From assembly GCA_900555085.1 (NCBI GenBank), contig USJU01000052.1, positions 1 to 9,981 of the forward strand: a DNA stretch of 9,981 nt, in the 5' to 3' direction. This DNA comes from an uncultured Clostridium sp. Lineage in GTDB: Bacteria > Bacillota > Clostridia > TANB77 > CAG-508. Positions within the stretch are counted from its first letter, which is position 1; each line of letters opens with the position of its first letter. Of the stretch, positions 6,667-9,981 are shown one piece after another. The notes below the pieces were generated by a model. It made no database searches. It was not told the DNA's origin and worked only from the letters and a program-made list of their open reading frames with translations. Both the position numbers and the translations under genes were made by a program.

Positions 6667-8679
6667 TTACATGTTTTCATCAAAATACTCATTAATTTTT
6701 TCTATTAATTGCTTTTTAGCATCTTCTATAGTTTTGTCTTCCATTTGTGCACCAGCAAGAGTTATATGTCCTCCTCCACCTAGTTTTTCTAATATTATTT
6801 GAACGTTTATATCTCCTACAGATCTACCACTTATACATACTTTATTGTTTACTTTTCCTAATACAAATGATGCTGTAATATTTGATATTGTAAGTAATTC
6901 ATCTGCAGATTTTGCACACATTATTCCTGTGTCCTTTTCTCCTTTGTATATAGAAATTGCTATTGTATTTTTAATTATTTCTGCATTTTCCACTACCTTA
7001 GAAATTAAGTTATATGTTTCTAAATCACTTTGGAACCATTTTTTTACTTTTATAATATCTATTCCACTTTTACGTAAGTAAGCTGCTGCTTCAAAAGTTC
7101 TTACACCTGTTTTAAAAGTAAAATTCTTTGTATCCATCATAATTCCTGCATATAATGCTTCAACTTCTATATTTTTTAATTTTACATCTTTTTCTGTATA
7201 TTGAAGTATTTCTGTAACTAGCTCAGCTGCTGATGATGCGTATACTTCTTGGAATGTAAGTAATGCATTTTCTATATAGTCTGTACTTCTTCTGTGATGG
7301 TCTATTATTACTACTTTTTCTGTCTTTTCTAGTAATTCTGGAACTTCTACATAGCTCTTTTTGTGTGTATCTACTATTACTAATAATGTTTCTGATGTGA
7401 TTTTTTCTAGTGCTGAATTTTTATCTAAAACATTTTCTTTATATTCCTCATCTTCTTTTAGACTCTCCATAAAATTACTTAATGAAAGTCCATAAGTATT
7501 ATTAATTACATATGCTTCTTTTCCAAGGCTTTTAGCTAATCTGTATATTCCTAAGCTTGAGCCCATTGAGTCCATATCGCCATTTTCATGACCCATTACC
7601 ATTACGTTTTTGCTATTATTTATTAGTTCTTCAAGTGCATGTGCAAATACTCTGGCTTTTACCTTTGTTCTTTTTTCTACTTCTTGTGTTACTCCTCCAT
7701 AGAATTTGAATTTTCCATTTGTTTTTACTACGGCTTGGTCTCCACCTCTTCCAAGAACTATATCCATAGCAGCTAAAGCTGATTCGTATTTCTGATAATT
7801 TGTATCTCCGTCATCTGATATTGCTATACTTAGTGTTAAATTTAATCTTCCTTCTATGTCTATTTCTTTTATAGTATCTAAAATATCAAATCTATCTTTT
7901 TGCATTCTTTTTAAATATTTATGTTCAAATACATATACAAAGTTATTTCTTTCTGTTTTTATTATTAAGCCTTTATTATCTTGTGCCCATGCATATAATC
8001 TTTTTTCTAATTCTGCAATTATACTTGGTTTATCTTCGTTAGAAACCCTTTGCATTATTTCTTCATAATTATCAACTGTTATTATTCCTATACATTGACT
8101 TTCGTCTGTATATTTTTGGCTTATTTTTATTTGTTCTGTAACATCTATAAAATACAATATTGCCATATATGTGTTATCTTGTTTTTTGTTGCTGTTTTTA
8201 GATTTTACATATTCTCCTAATATTTTGTATGTGGAGTTTCCTATTTCTATTTGTTTTTTTATTTTTCTTGATTTATCGTCTGTATTATTTTCTATATCCA
8301 ATTTTATTTCTTTTATTAAATCTTCGATATAATTTTTTATATCAATATTTGCAAATTCACTTACAAATTTTGAACTTCTCCATACAATATTTCCATCTGT
8401 TTCTGCAATTATTAATGGTAATGGTGAATTTATTAATGTTTTTTTAGCTGTTGAGTCCATTGTTATTAATAATTCTTGAACATGATTTGAAATTTCTGTT
8501 GTTCTTTTATTTTCAGCCCAACGTGTGTATGCAAGTATTAATACATATATTATAATTCCTGGCAATATAAGTTTATTATTATATACACATATAATAATAA
8601 ATAAAATTGCAATTATAATTAAATATATTTTTGTTTTTGATACCAAATTGTCAAACATCCTATCTTTATTTTTTGGCAT
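6667..8679 (-). CDS. gdpP: Cyclic-di-AMP phosphodiesterase GdpP (YybT family)
   Basis: GdpP hydrolyses c-di-AMP to pApA and so tunes potassium and osmotic balance, wall homeostasis and beta-lactam tolerance. From ATG 8679 the product is 670 residues, close to the family norm. In order: two membrane helices at about 17-33 and 37-53, a PAS-like domain at about 75-180, a degenerate GGDEF domain at about 190-325 (RGGDQAVVK instead of a catalytic GGDEF), the DHH phosphodiesterase domain with GHENGDMDSMG (363-373), D437 in IVDTHK and DHH at 460-462, and the DHHA1 domain ending with LGGGGH (633-638). The metal ligands are all present. I chose ATG 8679 because GAGGAG lies 5 nt upstream and a strong promoter lies just before it. 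The longer frame to TTG 8766 would translate the promoter and part of a terminator stem. It is the first gene of the gdpP-rplI-dnaB-tilS unit. Confidence 0.96.
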   Translation of the reverse strand: MPKNKDRMFDNLVSKTKIYLIIIAILFIIICVYNNKLILPGIIIYVLILAYTRWAENKRTTEISNHVQELLITMDSTAKKTLINSPLPLIIAETDGNIVWRSSKFVSEFANIDIKNYIEDLIKEIKLDIENNTDDKSRKIKKQIEIGNSTYKILGEYVKSKNSNKKQDNTYMAILYFIDVTEQIKISQKYTDESQCIGIITVDNYEEIMQRVSNEDKPSIIAELEKRLYAWAQDNKGLIIKTERNNFVYVFEHKYLKRMQKDRFDILDTIKEIDIEGRLNLTLSIAISDDGDTNYQKYESALAAMDIVLGRGGDQAVVKTNGKFKFYGGVTQEVEKRTKVKARVFAHALEELINNSKNVMVMGHENGDMDSMGSSLGIYRLAKSLGKEAYVINNTYGLSLSNFMESLKEDEEYKENVLDKNSALEKITSETLLVIVDTHKKSYVEVPELLEKTEKVVIIDHHRRSTDYIENALLTFQEVYASSAAELVTEILQYTEKDVKLKNIEVEALYAGIMMDTKNFTFKTGVRTFEAAAYLRKSGIDIIKVKKWFQSDLETYNLISKVVENAEIIKNTIAISIYKGEKDTGIMCAKSADELLTISNITASFVLGKVNNKVCISGRSVGDINVQIILEKLGGGGHITLAGAQMEDKTIEDAKKQLIEKINEYFDENM

Positions 8680-8684
8680 AAATA

Positions 8685-8690
8685 CTCCTC
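8685..8690 (-). promoter_or_regulatory. Shine-Dalgarno that decides the gdpP start
   Basis: The minus strand reads GAGGAG, 5 nt before ATG 8679. Together with the promoter just upstream it excludes the 29-codon N-terminal extension. Confidence 0.85.
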
Positions 8691-8716
8691 TTTCTTTCGA
8701 TTTTTCGCTCCTTACT

Positions 8717-8745
8717 ATTTTACATAAAAATGCCAGTTTTGTCAA
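8717..8745 (-). promoter_or_regulatory. Promoter of the gdpP-rplI-dnaB-tilS operon
   Basis: On the minus strand, a perfect -35 TTGACA (8740-8745) is followed by a 17-nt spacer and -10 TAAAAT (8717-8722, five of six consensus bases). This is the best sigma-A-type promoter in the window. The start of transcription would be near 8710, giving a leader of about 30 nt with little room for a riboswitch. The -35 box lies in the T-rich tail that follows the upstream gene's terminator hairpin. Confidence 0.88.
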
Positions 8746-8758
8746 CAAAAACAGCAAT

Positions 8759-8786
8759 AAAGACAAGGTTTAAAATCCTTGTCTTT
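8759..8786 (-). terminator. Intrinsic terminator of the upstream surface-protein gene
   Basis: A perfect 10-bp inverted repeat, AAAGACAAGG (8759-8768) and CCTTGTCTTT (8777-8786), with an 8-nt A/T loop. On the minus strand the stem ends in TTT and is followed by ATTGCTGTTTTTG, an interrupted U-tract. It begins about 14 nt after the stop at 8801. The hairpin is certain; terminator strength is less so because the T-run is broken. Confidence 0.8.
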
Positions 8787-8800
8787 AAAATATTTTATCA

Positions 8801-9981
8801 TTATTTCAGTGAAATATTTGATGTTAAACAAACTACTGGACGAATAGCACATTCTTCCACACTAAATCGATAATAGTCAATTTCCCCACTACTTTTAACC
8901 CTCATTAGATTATTTTGGTAATGTGCAGAAGGTGATGCCATCCAATAGATGCCCTTTTCACTATTTACAAAATAAATTTTTTCTGTGTTGTTAATATTTG
9001 ATTTTAGCTCTACACTTTCAGTTTTTGAAAATACAGTTGTTCCAATATAATATCCATTGGCATTTGAATTATTACAATATAACTTTTTATCTTTTATTGA
9101 ATTCCAACTGTCTGTCCATAATTCTATTGTTGGTCCTCCTATTGCATATTGGTTTTCTCCCATTCTAGAATCTATATAACTTGTCCAATTATCTGAATTT
9201 AATAAAGTCGATACACATTGTACATTTGGATTACCTTTACGACCATTTATATCAAAAACACTTGTATCTATTTTAAATTTTGATATTATATCACTTGATA
9301 ATGTTTGAAAACTTGGTAAATTTGTTTCATTCCAATTTACACAATAATCTGATGTTGTATCAGCCTTTTGCATTTTTGTATTTGCATTTATTTTACTTGT
9401 GTCTATATTTCCACTTTCATCTGTTACCTTTACCAAATCTCCCGTTATTAAATATATATTGGTTCCATCTGAATGAAAGATTTTCCAATCGTTTTGTCCA
9501 TTTTCTGATGTGTAATCTACTGTTTGTCCATAATAGCCTTCTGGATTACTTTTTATATCTGCTGCTGATATATCTGTTCTTTTTATTGCTTTTTCCACTT
9601 TAAAACTATTTAATACTGATTCTTTTGTATTTCCCGCTTTGTCATATGCTATTACTTTTATGTCGTATGTTCCGTTTGAAAGTCCTGTTATTGGGTTGCT
9701 TTCATATTTTGTATAATCTGCATCTGTTGTTTTTTTTGCATAATATTCGTATTTGTCTATTCCACTTTCGCTATCTGTTGTTGTTCCTGTTATTTGTAAT
9801 CCATTTTCTGTATTTTCTGCTGTTATTGTGAAGTCTGCTGGTGGGTCTTTGTCTATTGTGTTTATTATTGCTGTTTTTTCTTTTGTATTTCCTTGTCCAT
9901 CTGTTACTGTATATTTAAAGCTTGTATTTTCTGCTATATTTTCTTTTGTTATTATATATTCATTTCCGTTTTTGCTTCCTT
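8801..9981 (-). CDS. Extracellular protein with Ig-like modules and DUF6273-like C-terminus (3' part, N-terminus outside window)
   Basis: The frame is open from the right edge to TAA at 8801, giving 392 visible residues; the start lies outside. The internal GTG at 9598 is not the gene start, because the same frame continues upstream for 127 more codons with coherent sequence. Residues 1 to about 125 hold Thr-, Asn- and Gly-rich beta modules, including DKDPPADFTITAE and NGTYDIKVIAYDKAGNT, which resemble Ig-like or FN3-like repeats of clostridial surface proteins. From about residue 128 comes a compact C-terminal domain. It starts GYYGQTVDYT with DWKIFHSDGTNIYLIT and ends YWMASPSAHYQ, SGEIDYYRF and CAIRPVVCL. 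This pattern resembles DUF6273 (a fold related to formylglycine-generating-enzyme/C-type-lectin domains); I give that name from memory of the pattern only. No membrane helix or sorting signal is visible at the C-terminus. The function is unknown; binding or adhesion outside the cell is an inference. Confidence 0.82.
   Translation of the reverse strand, partial: GSKNGNEYIITKENIAENTSFKYTVTDGQGNTKEKTAIINTIDKDPPADFTITAENTENGLQITGTTTDSESGIDKYEYYAKKTTDADYTKYESNPITGLSNGTYDIKVIAYDKAGNTKESVLNSFKVEKAIKRTDISAADIKSNPEGYYGQTVDYTSENGQNDWKIFHSDGTNIYLITGDLVKVTDESGNIDTSKINANTKMQKADTTSDYCVNWNETNLPSFQTLSSDIISKFKIDTSVFDINGRKGNPNVQCVSTLLNSDNWTSYIDSRMGENQYAIGGPTIELWTDSWNSIKDKKLYCNNSNANGYYIGTTVFSKTESVELKSNINNTEKIYFVNSEKGIYWMASPSAHYQNNLMRVKSSGEIDYYRFSVEECAIRPVVCLTSNISLK

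Noticed and set aside
8680..8766. N-terminal extension of GdpP to a TTG at 8766
   Set aside because: It spans the -10 and -35 boxes and part of a terminator stem. The hydrophobic residues it encodes come from promoter DNA. ATG 8679 has GAGGAG at 5 nt.
9596..9598. Gene start at GTG 9598 for the DUF6273-like protein
   Set aside because: The frame stays open to the window edge with coherent Ig-like sequence, and no Shine-Dalgarno precedes this GTG (upstream bases are AGTTTTAAA).
1..9981. tRNA, rRNA, CRISPR array, insertion sequence, phage or toxin-antitoxin genes
   Set aside because: I found no cloverleaf, rRNA signature, spaced short repeats, transposase motif or small paired genes on either strand.

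Overview
The window is a very AT-rich stretch in which every supportable gene is on the minus strand. Standard stop codons, TGG for Trp, strong AGGAGG-type ribosome binding sites and the gene set gdpP-rplI-dnaB-tilS-ftsH point to a low-GC Bacillota, most likely a Clostridia-type anaerobe. This is an inference from codon use and gene content; no rRNA is present to fix the taxon.

In the direction of transcription (high to low coordinates) there are three parts. (1) 9981-8801 is the 3' end of a large extracellular protein: Ig-like modules and then a C-terminal module resembling DUF6273. It ends at an intrinsic terminator (8759-8786). (2) A housekeeping block follows. A near-consensus promoter (8717-8745) drives gdpP (c-di-AMP phosphodiesterase), rplI (ribosomal protein L9), dnaB (replicative helicase) and a short tilS (tRNA-Ile lysidine synthetase). 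The gdpP-rplI and dnaB-tilS gaps are 14 and 11 nt. The rplI-dnaB gap is longer (81 nt) and holds a GC-rich perfect palindrome. A 196-nt gap with a 20-bp dyad, a sigma-A-type promoter and a heptamer-repeat hairpin leads into ftsH, which starts at TTG and ends at an intrinsic terminator (1739-1763). (3) After a 274-nt intergenic region comes the 5' part of a second surface protein (1497-1), made of InlB B-repeat-like modules and running off the window.

The central genes serve nucleotide signalling, translation, replication, decoding and membrane proteolysis, and their grouping is a familiar Bacillota theme. I found no evidence of a new defence, mobile or biosynthetic system. The parts most worth a second look are non-coding: the heptamer hairpin and possible anti-Shine-Dalgarno in the ftsH leader, the dyad upstream of the ftsH promoter, the palindrome before dnaB, and the unexplained GC-richer island at 1597-1648. 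The two flanking modular surface proteins are the accessory part of the locus.

Several maximal reading frames give misleading starts. For gdpP, dnaB and the 9981-8801 gene I corrected the start or extent using Shine-Dalgarno sites, promoters and protein alignment logic.
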